Positions 34,751 through 45,968 of a stretch of DNA of 64,000 nucleotides are shown piece by piece (position 1 is the first letter of the stretch; each line of letters begins with the position of its first letter). The DNA lies in NCBI GenBank assembly GCA_033439765.1, contig JAULSN010000003.1:310001-374000 (forward strand), given 5' to 3'. The translations under genes and the position numbers were made by a program. Below the pieces are notes generated by a model. It was not told the origin of the DNA. It searched no databases and saw nothing but the letters and a program-made list of their open reading frames with translations. This DNA is from Lasiosphaeria ovina (Eukaryota > Ascomycota > Sordariomycetes > Sordariales > Lasiosphaeriaceae).

Positions 34751-37700
34751 TCAAGGCCAGGACATGGCCTTTGCCTGTCTGTCGTCCTCCGCCTCGAGTT
34801 TCGTCTCATTTAATGGGGCGAAAGAGACAGTATCGGGCGCCATTTCTAGAGCCCCATCTAGTGCTAATCCCTCAGGCCTAACCTTGACAATGTAACCGGA
34901 CGCAATTTCAAGGAGTTCAGGGGCAATATCAGGGGCAATTTCGGGGGCCAATTCAGGGGCCACTTCAGGGACCGCCTCGGTGACCACTTCAGTAGTTACC
35001 TCAGGGGCTATTCCGGGGGTTACCTCCCGGCCCACCTCCTGAGCCACTTCATGGTCGACCCCTCGAAAGCGGTCGGGGACGAGATGGGGGTCAGTCTCAG
35101 GGTCGAGGACCATTTCATGGCTAATTTCGGGAACGAGCTCAAGGCCAATGTCGGGGACAAATTCGGGATTAGCTGCAGGCACCGCCATAGTAAAATCCTC
35201 AAGAGGAACAGGAAAAAGGGTATCGGGGAACGTGGAAGGCTCCCAATTCCAATCCCCGACATCTCCTGCAAATATGTCGGGCGTGGTGGTGGCGATAACC
35301 TCCGAATGAGCCTGACTCTGCGGGTACTGCGGAAACCACCCGCCTAGCTCGAACCTCGCCTCGCTGTACTCGCCTTGATTCCGCGTATTGCAATCCAGTG
35401 CCCCTGCGAGATAGGTACCTAGCATCTGCATGTTGATGGGTTTGGGCATCCAGCCGTCGAACCCTGCATCTAGAAATCGCGGTTCCTCGCCGCGCTTCAA
35501 CATGCCGGAGACGGCAAAAATGGGGGTGCGGCCACAAGACTGCACCGCACGCGAGGGTAAAGGGAAATTCTGCTCATGTTCTCTGATCAGACAGGTCGAT
35601 GCCCAACCGTCGACAACCGGCATCTGTGTGGTAACACGCGGATCAGCAATACCCAAAGGAAATATGGCAGTGAAAAATGAGAAAGGCTTCTTGACTGGTA
35701 GGCCAAGAGTGCGGCGTCTTTAAGCTGGGTGGTGGAGATATGCGATGTGAAAGCAATGGTCACGAGTAGGGATATTGGACTCACATTCAAATCCATCAGT
35801 ATGAAGTCGATGGTAGATTGGTTTGACATGAATGTGTTCCAACATTCCTGGCCGTCTCGGCTGACTAGAACCCGGTGGCCCATCTTGCTCAGTCGTCGCT
35901 TGAGAATCTGGACATTGATGATATTGTCATCTGCCACAATGACGGTGAGGCAATGCGTAGTTGGTGTCTGCACACTTCCCAGTAGAGAAATGGTGGGGGT
36001 TGGTGCGACAGTCGCTGGCGATGCCCTGGCGCCTGACGAGCCGCCCGGCGTGGCTATGGATGTCGAGTTGGGTCCCATGGACCCCGACACCGGCCGGTCT
36101 GGCATGGGCAGGGCTGGAAGAGGGGAGGCGTCGCGGCGAGAAACTAGAGACGGGGCGCGCGATGCAAATGCAAAGGGGACCTCGATGGTAAAGGTACAGC
36201 CGTGGCCCTTGGTTGAGCTTACTTTCAGCTGGCCGTCCCTCTTCTTGACGAACCGCGCAACAAAGGCCAGACCGACTCCCACGCGAAGTACATCCTCTCT
36301 GTGTCTGAACATTTGCCCCGAAACCTCATCAAAGTCTTCGTCCGGGACCTGCTCGAACTCTTGAAACATGTCATCAAGTTCGCGTTCTGACAGGCCGGGA
36401 CCAGAGTCCGTGACGGAAATGTGTGTGACGGAGCTCTTGGGCTTCTTAAGTATTTCGCTCCACTCAACATGAACTTTTCCGTTAGCTGTATGTTCGATTG
36501 CGTTGGCAACAAGAATTGAAACGGCACGCTGAAGGTTTTGAGAATCTCCGCGTAGATAGCGCGAAACACCCGAGCAGGTGCTCAAGACCAGCTCGATCCC
36601 CTTCTCTCCGGCAAGTCGCTTCAAAGGGTCGAGAGCCTCTTCCAAACAGTGAGTTAGATCAAAAGGCTCACAGAGCTGCGGGGTGGAGCCCGTAGTGCTG
36701 CCAGTCAAGTTGAGGAGGTCGTCAATCTCATAGATCAATGTCTTTGAAGACTTGTACGAGGTCAGCAGAGTTTGCTTGGTGCTATCCTCAAGCGGCTTCT
36801 CCAGAGCCATCTCAAGATAGTTGATGACAGCATTCAATGGCGTCCGCACTTGAAGTAAAATGTTGGTTAGCCCGAGTTCGTTCGCGGGATTGGGTCATCC
36901 TAACCTCGATGAGAGGCATCGTGGAGAAGCAGGCGTTTAAGCCGTGACTCCTTGACGGCCGATTCTTTTTCTCGCCACACTCTGATAAAGTTGCCGTAGA
37001 CAAGCTGAGCCACCGCCGCAATATCAGCTACGAGCAGGATTAGTAAAACGAAACGGCCGGGAGTCCCAGGAGCGGCAGACTTACCTTGTTCCGGCGTCCA
37101 GGCCATGCTTGTCCCATCGACTACCTCGGTCCATTTTTTGAAGCTATTCCGAGGTTCGAGCCTTCCAAACTTTCCTGCGAGGGATGGCATACCTGCCCAG
37201 TGGACCTCGCGGAGCTGGTTTCGGCGGTAGAATACGACGCAGTCTTCAGTGGTCCCGGATAGTGGAATATATAGCACACCCGCGATTGACTTGAAGCCAG
37301 AAGGATAGTGGAGGTCGTGGAAGTCCGCCCTGATATTGCTCGAGAAGAGGATCTTATTTGGCCGCCGGTAAAAAAGGTATTTCAGCAGCGTCACAGCCTC
37401 TGTGTAGGATGCTAGCCGCCCGATGGTTCTCGCCTCTCCTTCAATGACAAGGAAGCCGCAATCGGCCTCGAACAAGGTCAGCAGTTCCTCCGAGGAAGCA
37501 GTAATACACTCATTTGGATTCTTCTGTTCCTGAAGGGTGTTGATGATGCGACGAGCTTGAAGCTTGTCGGAATTGAGGAGCTTCTCGAGGCATGTCGAGG
37601 CCGCAACTCCTACAAAGTAGCAGAGCTCACGGATTGAGAAGGGGACCCGAGTGGCCGTGGGGCCGTAAGAATGGCAGACGATGAGACCCCATAGAGTGCC

Positions 37701-39210
37701 CTCAGATTCTAGGGACATGGACATAGAGGAGCGCACCTCCATGTTCGCCAGGTACTTGAGATGAACGGGCGACATGGCACGCAGGTAAGCGTGAGTCAGA
37801 TCGAGCGGCACGTTAATGTCAGAACTGTCTCTCCCAATAAGTCTTGCCGTCTGCTGTGATCTGTCGAACAGGACCCGGACTTTGTTGAGCATGTAGAGTT
37901 TCCGGGCTTGGGGCGGAATATCGGTTGAAGGGAAGTGCAGGCCTCTGTAGACGTCCTGGCTAACCGCTGGGTCCATCAGCTCCGCCACAACGGTACCGTT
38001 GAAAGCCTCGTCGAACTGGTAGACCATGACACGGTGGAATCCCGAGAGCTCGCTGACAACTCCCACAATGGCGTCAAGAAGGGCAGTGACGGATTTGACT
38101 TCCGAGAACTGTTTCTGAATCTTGGTCGCGACGCCGACAATCTCGACCGACGACGAAGCGGGATCAGACGCCAAGGCAAGAGTTTCAGGGCTATAAAAGA
38201 TTGGCTGGCTCCTGGAATGCATGCTCGAGACCGTAGCCATGTCCATGTGGTCACTACCAAGGGTATCAACAGGGTTGAGCTGATGAGAGCGCAGAACACT
38301 GGCTTGGGGGTGCATCGAGAAGTCCTGGAGCTCGAACTCGCACACATAAAGATCCACGTCGGGGCCAATGTAGTGGGCTGCACACCAGCACGGTATCACT
38401 CGGCTCTGGGCGTCAAAGAAGGAGAAGGCGAAGACGACCGGTTCGCGCTCGTCCATGTTGGCCTCGTATCGACGACGTATGTTGCTTAGCTGTGCGTTGA
38501 AAAGCGGACGTTGAAACAGCGGCATGACCTGGTTGAAGTTCGGAAACGCAAATATTTCGTCGGCATGATAGCTGCAAATGAAGTGACTATTTTCGCTGAC
38601 GATACGAGGCACGTACAAGCCGTCGTTTTGGCACTTCAATGCGACGAGCATTCCGTAGGACTGGATGGCTCCGGGAATGTGGATAAGCTCATCCTCGCAG
38701 CGCGTAAAGGCGCGGCGAGTGCCCTGGATGACCCCATGAGAGCCATCGCTCAAGACGGCGTATTCAAACTTGTCAGTCACCAGCGGGTCAGAAGGCTCTA
38801 CTCGATCTCTATGGTCGCCCGGGTCATCTGAGCCGTTCGTTATGATCACTTCTGGAGTCACGGGGATATCCTGTGGCTCGTACGACTCGGGATGGCCGTT
38901 TTCTGCAGCGTCTGCTGGTGGTTCGGGTGCTGTCTGGGTATGCTCGACCGTCTCGAGGACGATACGAGGGTCAACAGGCTTTCCGATCACCTGGACCCCA
39001 GAAAGTGCATCCTCGGTATCTTTTGGTTCATCAATCAGCACACAGAGCCAGTACCATCCGACGCCCTTGATAGAGACGGGAAATATTACCAAAATAGGAC
39101 GACTTGAATGAAGGGGTGTGCGTACCGGAAACGTTCCGAAGAAAAGGAGAGCTCTCAAGGATTGAGAGGCGGATGGGAAACACTCTCTCGATTGTCTGTG
39201 GCAGAGACAT
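34751..39210 (-). CDS. phy: Fungal phytochrome, hybrid histidine kinase with response regulator
   Basis: Exons: about 39210-39133 (first exon, 3' border uncertain), 39065-37085, 37027-36905, 36848-35785 and 35623-34751, for about 1,370 residues. Domain order: N-terminal VFPIR segment; PAS with the bilin-attachment Cys in FTRCEDELIHIPGAIQSYG (about residue 149); GAF with FPSTDIPPQAR and SPVHLKYLANM; PHY with the tongue motif PRNSFKKW; dimerisation/phosphoacceptor HDASHRVRTPLNA (about 720-735); HATPase with DSGPGLSERELDDMF and GVGLAFVARFVKKRDGQL; and a receiver with TVIVADDN, phospho-acceptor Asp in FILMDLN, and KPIN. The family senses red/far-red light and signals through a phosphorelay. After the receiver there is an unusual tail of about 200 residues with xxPE repeats. 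The first exon does not join exon 2 with a standard donor. Confidence 0.9.
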
Positions 39211-41943
39211 GGGGCTTTGAGATCCGTACTGACGGCGAAAGCCTGTCACGGGCGAATGCAATGAACGAAATTGGGCTTCAATCAGCTAGGTATTCTACCT
39301 TAATTAGGTGACGGCAGATGACGCCAAGCAATGGGTGCTCGGCATCAAGGGATCCTTCGCGCGGTTGAAGGCAACCGCCCGAGACAGTGAGAAGCTGAAG
39401 TGAGCTGGCGGGGACTGACGCCACAGGGAACCCGAAGCACACCGAAGCAAAGCTGCTGCCAAGGCAGTAAGGCAGTTCCATAGAAGCGAAAAGAGAGAAA
39501 GGGGGAGAGAGAGGGAGAGAATGGAGAACTGGAGGAGCGCGTGAGAGGGAGGACGAGAGAGGATGAGATAAAAATTAGCATCAGCGGGTGGTCATGAGTA
39601 TTTCAACCGGGGTTGCTGATCAACAGCATAAAAAAAAGCAATGAAAACACTAGGGCGAGCTGAGACGGAAAGGTGCCCTGGGTGGATGATCGACGACGAT
39701 CGAAGGCCCTCCAAAGATCGGGTGCTGTGCAAGCCACAGTGTGAAGAGCAGAGTGGGCGCGACAATGCGATAGGAATGGGTTGGACGAGGAAATGCAGCT
39801 CGACCAATAGGGCCATGTCGCAGACGTTGCCCGACCAGCACGGCGTCTGTATCCTCAATCCGTGGCTGCTGCGACGGCATCCCGAGATACCTACCTTAGT
39901 TTGCAAGACGCTTGCTTAGGCGTGTGCTCGCTCTCGCTGGCCTGAAAACCTGGGGTGATCCATGGATGGGTTCCAGACCGCCACGGCCGCAATCTCAGGT
40001 GGCATGCCGGCCAATCAATCCTGGCCGGGAAGATTGCCGTGTACCGCTCGCTGCCTGGCACGGCATCTGCGAACGAGCACCGACCTATTAAAAGACTCGG
40101 CTGCACTGGCGCGTCTTTGTGTCATTGTTCCAGTCCAGCGACCCGACCCGACTCACCAGCGTTGCAGGCTGTGAGACCCTGAGACCCTCGGTCCCGGTCC
40201 CAGTGCTGTGGGCGAGCGGCTGGCCTTTGCGCCTTCCACCTCCAGATGAGACGAGGGCAAACCAGCCAAGGATGGACAGGGCAGGAAGGATCGACGGACC
40301 CTTGGGTTTTGATCCAAGGCGGGGGTGGAGAAAGAAGCCGAAAGAGTTAAGTTGAGGATGGAGATTGGGGAGGAAAGTGACACATCAAATTGCCCAGCTC
40401 CGAGAGGCTGCTGAGGCGCCTGCAAAGACCCTTGACAATAAAGGGACGTGTTTGCCCACCACAACGATCAACATCAGGAAACTCACGTCAGGCGCACTCC
40501 CAACGTCGCGGTTCGCTATGACTGGCAATCAACTCATCCCATGGATGGCGTCTTCGTTCCATAAGGCATTCCACAACGAACAGAGTTTGCTGCCTAGAAC
40601 TTTAGGGCCCAGATAGTTGCAGAATCCACCCAGATAAACAACCTTATAACGAAGGAAGGCACACCCGGCACAACCTCCAAGTAGGCCAACTTCCATTCAG
40701 GCTCCAATCTCAATCTGCAACCGAGGACAGCTCGACTAGGGATTTTACTGGAGGTCCTAGATGGCTGGATCCTCCAACAAATTCCATACTACTACTGCCT
40801 ACTATTACCTATTGCATCGCCAGGCACTTGATTGGTCTTGATTACTCAACTACTTGGGATCGAGTCGGATATCTCGGCAGCTGCCATCCGAACTCCGATG
40901 CCGTCCAATGCGCTCGAACGCGGTCGACACCTTGATCACATCTGCACAGTATGCACGAATCCCGCAGGAGACCTAGCCCGGTTCCTACCTCACCTTAGCC
41001 ACAACCTTGGGATCCGGGACTGTGTCCAAAGGGTGCCACAATTTTGCGACTTTTGATATTCAGAAAACCGAAGTCTGGACAGGTAGGATCGATTACCTGC
41101 TTACTCTTGGACGACTGCCTAGATAATTACCCCTAACATGTGACTGTTTCGTTCGCTCTGGCTACTTTCGCCCTTTTCTACCTACGACATTGTGATTCAA
41201 GTGCTTGTGAGTTCTCGGAGCTTGCGCCGATAACCCCGCCCATTCATCATGATAGCCAAACGCAGTATCTCCACGGCCATATAGCCATACCTACCTAATA
41301 CTCAGCGACAAGTTCATATCAAGAGGTCAAACCGATCTCACGTCTTGTCTCGTCGTCCAGTTTTTAGGTTGACCAACTGTCAATGCTGCAATCAATTGCT
41401 AAAAACTGGGGCACCGCAGCCACAGATCCGTTTGTCAAGACAGTCCGAATATCTCTCAGACCCGTCCTGGTTAGGGCCAGCATATGGAGGCACCTAGCTC
41501 CAGTAGCGAATCCCTATCTGACTATGGGCATCTTGTTGTTACTCATCCCCGGCACCGACACCTGGAAGGGTATCATCGGATGTTGATGAGCCTTGCGTGC
41601 TGACGAAGCTTACCCCTTTCCAAGCGAAAGTGTCGTCTACCTGTCCATCGATGCAACAGCGGGATACACGGGACAGCCCTCCACCTAACTACCGATCGTT
41701 CCGTACTTATGAATGATGCAGCAGTCAGGCCAATATTTGATAAGCTGAAGCCAAGCCTTTCAAAATTGGTCCACCATTACATGAGATAATCACTTGGCCG
41801 GTGGGATCGCGATATCATGAGATGGGACGTGGCCAGCACCTGGCAATAAGATGGCAACACGCTCTCACCAAACAGGGAGAAAAGGCTCCCTCATAAGTCG
41901 CTGCCCAGCTTGGAACTGTCGCATTCGATCGCTTCGACCAACC
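39211..41943. other. Intergenic region upstream of the phytochrome gene
   Basis: No gene is supported. The first kilobase should contain the phytochrome promoter and leader; a purine-rich stretch lies at about 39485-39570. ATACCTACCTTAG occurs at about 39888 and ATACCTACCTAAT at about 41286. Nothing else was recognised. Confidence 0.5.
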
Positions 41944-43504
41944 ATGAAGGCCACGTTCAGTGCCGTGTTATCTCTGCCTTTAGCGTGTTACTTCTCTGGC
42001 TTTGTTAGAGCGGACAGCAACTCTTACGATGAGCCAGTTGACGCAAACTCTTACGACTACATCGTGGTGGGTGGCAGAGTTTCTGGTCTTGTGGTTGCCG
42101 GCCGCTTGACTGAAGATCGTCGCCGTAAGAACGAGCCCCTTTCTACGCAACTTCAGTTCTATACCGGGTCTTGTTGACACTAGATTATTCAAATAAGGCA
42201 CCGTGCTCATCATTGAGCGGGGCTACTTTGACAACAAACCAGAGGCTATTGTGCCATGGTATGGAAATTTGCTGGATACAAGCGTCCTGATCAATCCCGA
42301 GTCTGCGCCCAATCCAAAACTAAACACTTCCACGTTTTCGGTCGCTGTTCCAGCCGTTGTGGGCGGTGGCTCGGTGGTTAATGGCATGGGCTATATTCGA
42401 GGCGGCAAGGTTGATTACGACGCCTGGGAAGAGCTGGGAAACCCGGGTTGGGGCTGGCAAGGGCTCTTGCCATACTTCCGTAAAAGTACGACGTTTACGC
42501 CTCCTTTTTTCGAGGCCATCCGGCAATGGAACATCACCTTTGACCCGTCGGTCTATGGCCATGACCCGCTGCATACACACACTCCGAACTTCCAGTATCC
42601 CGATATCGCTTCCGTTTGGGACGCGCTGAGACACCAGCCTGGTCTCGCGGTGGTGCCGGTTGGCGGCAATGCTGGCGGCGGGCCAGGGGCGTACTGGACT
42701 CCCTCAACTATTGATGCTCGCGACATGACGCGTTCAACCGCGCGCAAGGCGTACTACGATCCTGTCTATACGACGCGCCCAAGCCTCCGCCTCTTGACGG
42801 GCCAAACTGCCACGGAAATTATATTGGCACTGGCAAGCCCTTCACGGCCCGTGGCGTTCGGGTTGTTTCGCGGCTTGATAATACGACGCGATCATTTTAC
42901 GCGAGAAAAGAGGTGGTTCTCGCTGCTGGTGCCATTCAGACGCCTCAACTGCTGCAAGTTGGCGGCATTAGGCCACGAGACGTTCTTAGAGCGGCCGGAA
43001 TCCCAGTCAAGAGAGACACGCCAGCTGTGGGCGCCAACCTTCAAGACCACGCAACTACCATGACATCGTTCGATTTGGCGAACCCCTCGTTACCAAATCC
43101 CAGTTCAATCTTCACCAATACAATGCACAATGCCACCGTCTGGGCCGAGGATCTTGCTAACAAGACCGGCCCAGCCCGGGCGTTCTGGGCGAGCCCGCAG
43201 CTGGCGTACCTGGGACCCACTGAGGCTGCCCCTGGCCCAGTTCCAGACGGATGACGATATTCTGACGGTACTCACGACCAACTAGCTTCTACTATGGCCT
43301 TCCCTCGGACACCCATTAGGAACTTGCGCCATTATGCCCGAGAATCTCGGCGGCTGTGTTGGTCCCGACTTGAAAGTGTACGATGGCTTGAGTGTAGTGG
43401 ATGCGAGTATCATGCCACTCACCGTATCCGGCGCGCTCCAGGCGGCTGTGTATGCGGTCGCGGAGAAGGCGGCAGACTTGGTCAAGGCCAAGAGTGGCCA
43501 CTAG
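41944..43504 (+). pseudogene. Decayed GMC oxidoreductase (glucose-methanol-choline family)
   Basis: The ATG at 41944 starts a signal-peptide-like segment (MKATFSAVLSLPLACYFSGF). The dinucleotide-binding motif follows but reads VVGGRVSGLVVAGRL where GGGxxG is expected. An intron (about 42125-42197) leads to TVLIIERG, AVVGGGSVVNGMGYIRG, WGWQGLLPYFRKS and [20 protein letters not shown]. Near 42832 the frame shifts: [20 protein letters not shown] and [19 protein letters not shown] continue in another frame, ending at a stop at 43254. The typical C-terminus ([41 protein letters not shown]) is present at about 43318-43504 in yet another frame. Roughly 200 residues of the catalytic half are missing. 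Intact relatives are secreted FAD oxidases or dehydrogenases; this copy should be inactive. Confidence 0.85.
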
Positions 43505-44744
43505 GACTAATCGAGAGCGGTCGAGGCGGCTGCCGGGCGTGGTGGCGGTAGTGGTGGCCTTTGTCCATGATCGTCCTGAAGATTGCCTGTATGCAGGACA
43601 TGGCGTTCACTCCGGTCGAATGCCAAAATGCAGCAACCGCTATTCGCGGCCCGGAGTGCGCGTGCAGCTCTACCTAGCAACCAGGCAATGAGATCTCGAA
43701 CAAGTGTGTCCCCTATGCACCCTTCTTTATTGAGTGAGACACACAGCTCAAAAATTGAAATTCAAGCACTTTTCGGCCCTTTCGTTCCGACCACATCGTG
43801 GCGTCCACTTACTGGTCTCTGGCAGCCACTACAGAGCGTGGTGGTTCGCAGGCACTGTGCCTGTGCTACCAATGGTTTGCAGGAGCGGGCGCCAAAAGGA
43901 TCGCTGTTTTACTCGATATGTCCCTGTCCGTGGGGCGGTTCACATCGTGATTCACACGCCCGCCGGGGGTAACTGAGAATCGTAGCAAGGTTTGTTCAGC
44001 CAAGTGAGGTGCTGAGTTCCTCGAACTTACAGTCTCATGTTTGCAAATTTGGCGCTCAACTAGCCCCCTCCTTCCTCCGCAACACCCTTCTCTTGCGAAT
44101 CGCGGAGAGGTTGTCAGCCTCATTCACATTCACGTCATGCAGGCATTTGTCTCATTTGAGACATTTCTATCCAAAAACGCCACGCCAGACCGTCTCCATC
44201 ACACACGCCGCCGATCCCAAACAGCCATTGAACCCTTGATTTTCGCTAATTATTAACGAGAATGCCGCCTTGTCCCACCACCATCCGCCTCGGCCTCACC
44301 ATCACCCGTGAGCCCCACTCGGGACGGGGGTGGTCCGCGCGCCCGAGAAAGGCGACATGCAGTTGGGGGCTTGCAAATCCATGCCAGCTCGTGTAGTACA
44401 CAGTATCGATATCCAGCGAACACAGTTTTAAACTTCTTAGTCGTGCGTCGCCGATCACAGTGATCGGCATCGCATCCCTCCGGGGAAGGCCAGCCTACCT
44501 TACCTAGCGGCGGCGCGTAATTGAGATGGAGCCGTGGGGTTGTAATCAGACTGCACTGCATTGCACTGTGCACGCAAAGCGGGTTACCAGATGAGGCAAT
44601 CGCGACACCATGGTAACATCAAATGAAGAACAAAAAAGGTTCTCCATATCCCGGACTAGCGAACACAAAAAGGTGGGGAAAAAAAGATAGAAAAAGATAG
44701 GAAAATAATTCCCAGTCTCGCCCATTCTTAACAACAACAATTCA
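43505..44744. other. Intergenic region
   Basis: No gene is supported. The motif CCTACCTTACCTAGC occurs at about 44494-44508. The rest shows short frames only. Confidence 0.5.
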
Positions 44745-44826
44745 CGATATTGGCCTGATTTGAACAGACGCCTCCGAAGAGACAAGATTCCTAGTCTTGC
44801 GCATTAGACCACTCTGCCACAATGTC
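44745..44826 (-). tRNA. Serine-type (class II) tRNA carrying anticodon AGG
   Basis: Read on the minus strand: acceptor GACATTG (44826 downward) pairs with CAATATC except for one C3-A70 mismatch, and the discriminator is G. The D arm contains GCAGAGTGGTCTAATGC. The anticodon stem CAAGA/TCTTG is perfect and encloses loop CTAGGAA, giving anticodon AGG. A long variable arm (CTCTTCGGAG) and T arm GTCTG-TTCAAAT-CAGGC follow. The long variable arm and G73 are hallmarks of tRNA-Ser. Fungal tRNA-Ser(AGA) has loop CTAGAAA, so a single base separates the two. AGG decodes proline CCU. Either a tRNA pseudogene or a tRNA that could carry serine to proline codons; the sequence alone cannot tell. No T run follows closely. 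Confidence 0.75.
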
Positions 44827-45968
44827 TTTGTGTGTGTTTTTCGATGTTTAGTCTTGCTCCAAACCCTGATTACTAGGTACATTATGGAGACGCCGGTGGA
44901 TGCAAAAGACATGAGAAGAAGTGTAGTTTTTCTCTTCCTTGGGCGGAGCTGACGAGACAACACGACTGGGTTGGGGGCACAAAGTGCAAGGGAGCTGTTT
45001 TTACGGATGAAGGGATATCCCTGCCTTGTTGTGGAGAGGGTTTGGGGAAGCTGAGAAAGCCTAGAACATACATATCCGCACGCATAGAGAGAGAGACGTA
45101 AACAACGGCTTAATTTAAACCAAGATGGAAAGATGGTTACAATATTCGTTGTGCTGAAACGGCCAAAACACGTGCTGTAAAGCCACGTCCTCTCTGTGTG
45201 GTCTTGGGTCTGCGATGATGGACGACCAGACAGTTGCACAAGCAGAGGGGGAACGCTAGAGACTTGCTGGCGTTGCTGGGACATTGCAGGGCGTGTTTAT
45301 GTGAACGAAACAAACGGTAAACACATTGCAGGGCATGTCTGTGTGAACGCAATAAACAGTAAACAAGTTGCAGGGCATGTCTGTATAAACGCCACAGAAG
45401 ATACAGAGTATAGTATAGTGTATGTAGGGCTCTTTTTTGACAAACGCCCATCTAATATACCCATGCGCGGCGGACATCTGTCTGCCAATCCGCAGCCGGA
45501 CTCCGAGTCCAGAAGAGACCCAAGACAGAGCTGTATAAATGTGCACGAAGAGAAGGGAAGACGACAAAAGTAGGCCAGACACAGCCACCCAGGTGAGGTG
45601 GAGCGGATGAGCGGCAGTGCGTGGAAAGAATGGAAGAAAAAAATGTAGTTGAAGGTATCATGAGAACGCAAAGGGTAAACAAAAAGGGTTGTGCAAAAGT
45701 TGTGGGTGGTGGTGTGTGGTCTCCGGTACCCTCCCATCGGAAGAAGACAAGAGAAAGAAAAGACAAAAAAAAGAACGCCGCCGACTCCTGGCCAAAAAAG
45801 ACAAGACGCCATGGAAGCTATCGTAGCCGCATGCGCCGCCGCCGCCCAGATGTGACACGACATATAGAAAGGCCAACATGGTGGTGTGCTGTGAGGCGGG
45901 CGATTTTTAAACATCCAAAGAGAAACCCCCCTTTTCTATATATCCCAAGAAAGAAAGAGATTGAGATG
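44827..45968. other. Intergenic region with a 42-bp minisatellite
   Basis: No gene is supported. It holds the 3' flank of the GH16 gene and the repeat annotated at 45283. An open frame covers 45196-45573 on the plus strand but lacks an ATG. Confidence 0.5.
45283..45395. repeat. 42-bp tandem repeat, about 2.7 units
   Basis: Units start at 45283, 45325 and 45367, each beginning (A/G)TTGCAGGGC(G/A)TGT and continuing through a GTAAACA-like end. The third unit is incomplete and diverged. The unit is a multiple of three, so the plus-strand frame stays open and reads as 14-residue repeats (IAGHVCVN-like); there is no start codon to support translation. Confidence 0.8.

Noticed and set aside
44742..45284. 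180-codon minus-strand frame
   Set aside because: It spans the tRNA gene and lacks protein-like composition.
45297..45914. 205-codon minus-strand frame
   Set aside because: Driven by the 42-bp repeat and A/T-rich DNA; no domain or signal.
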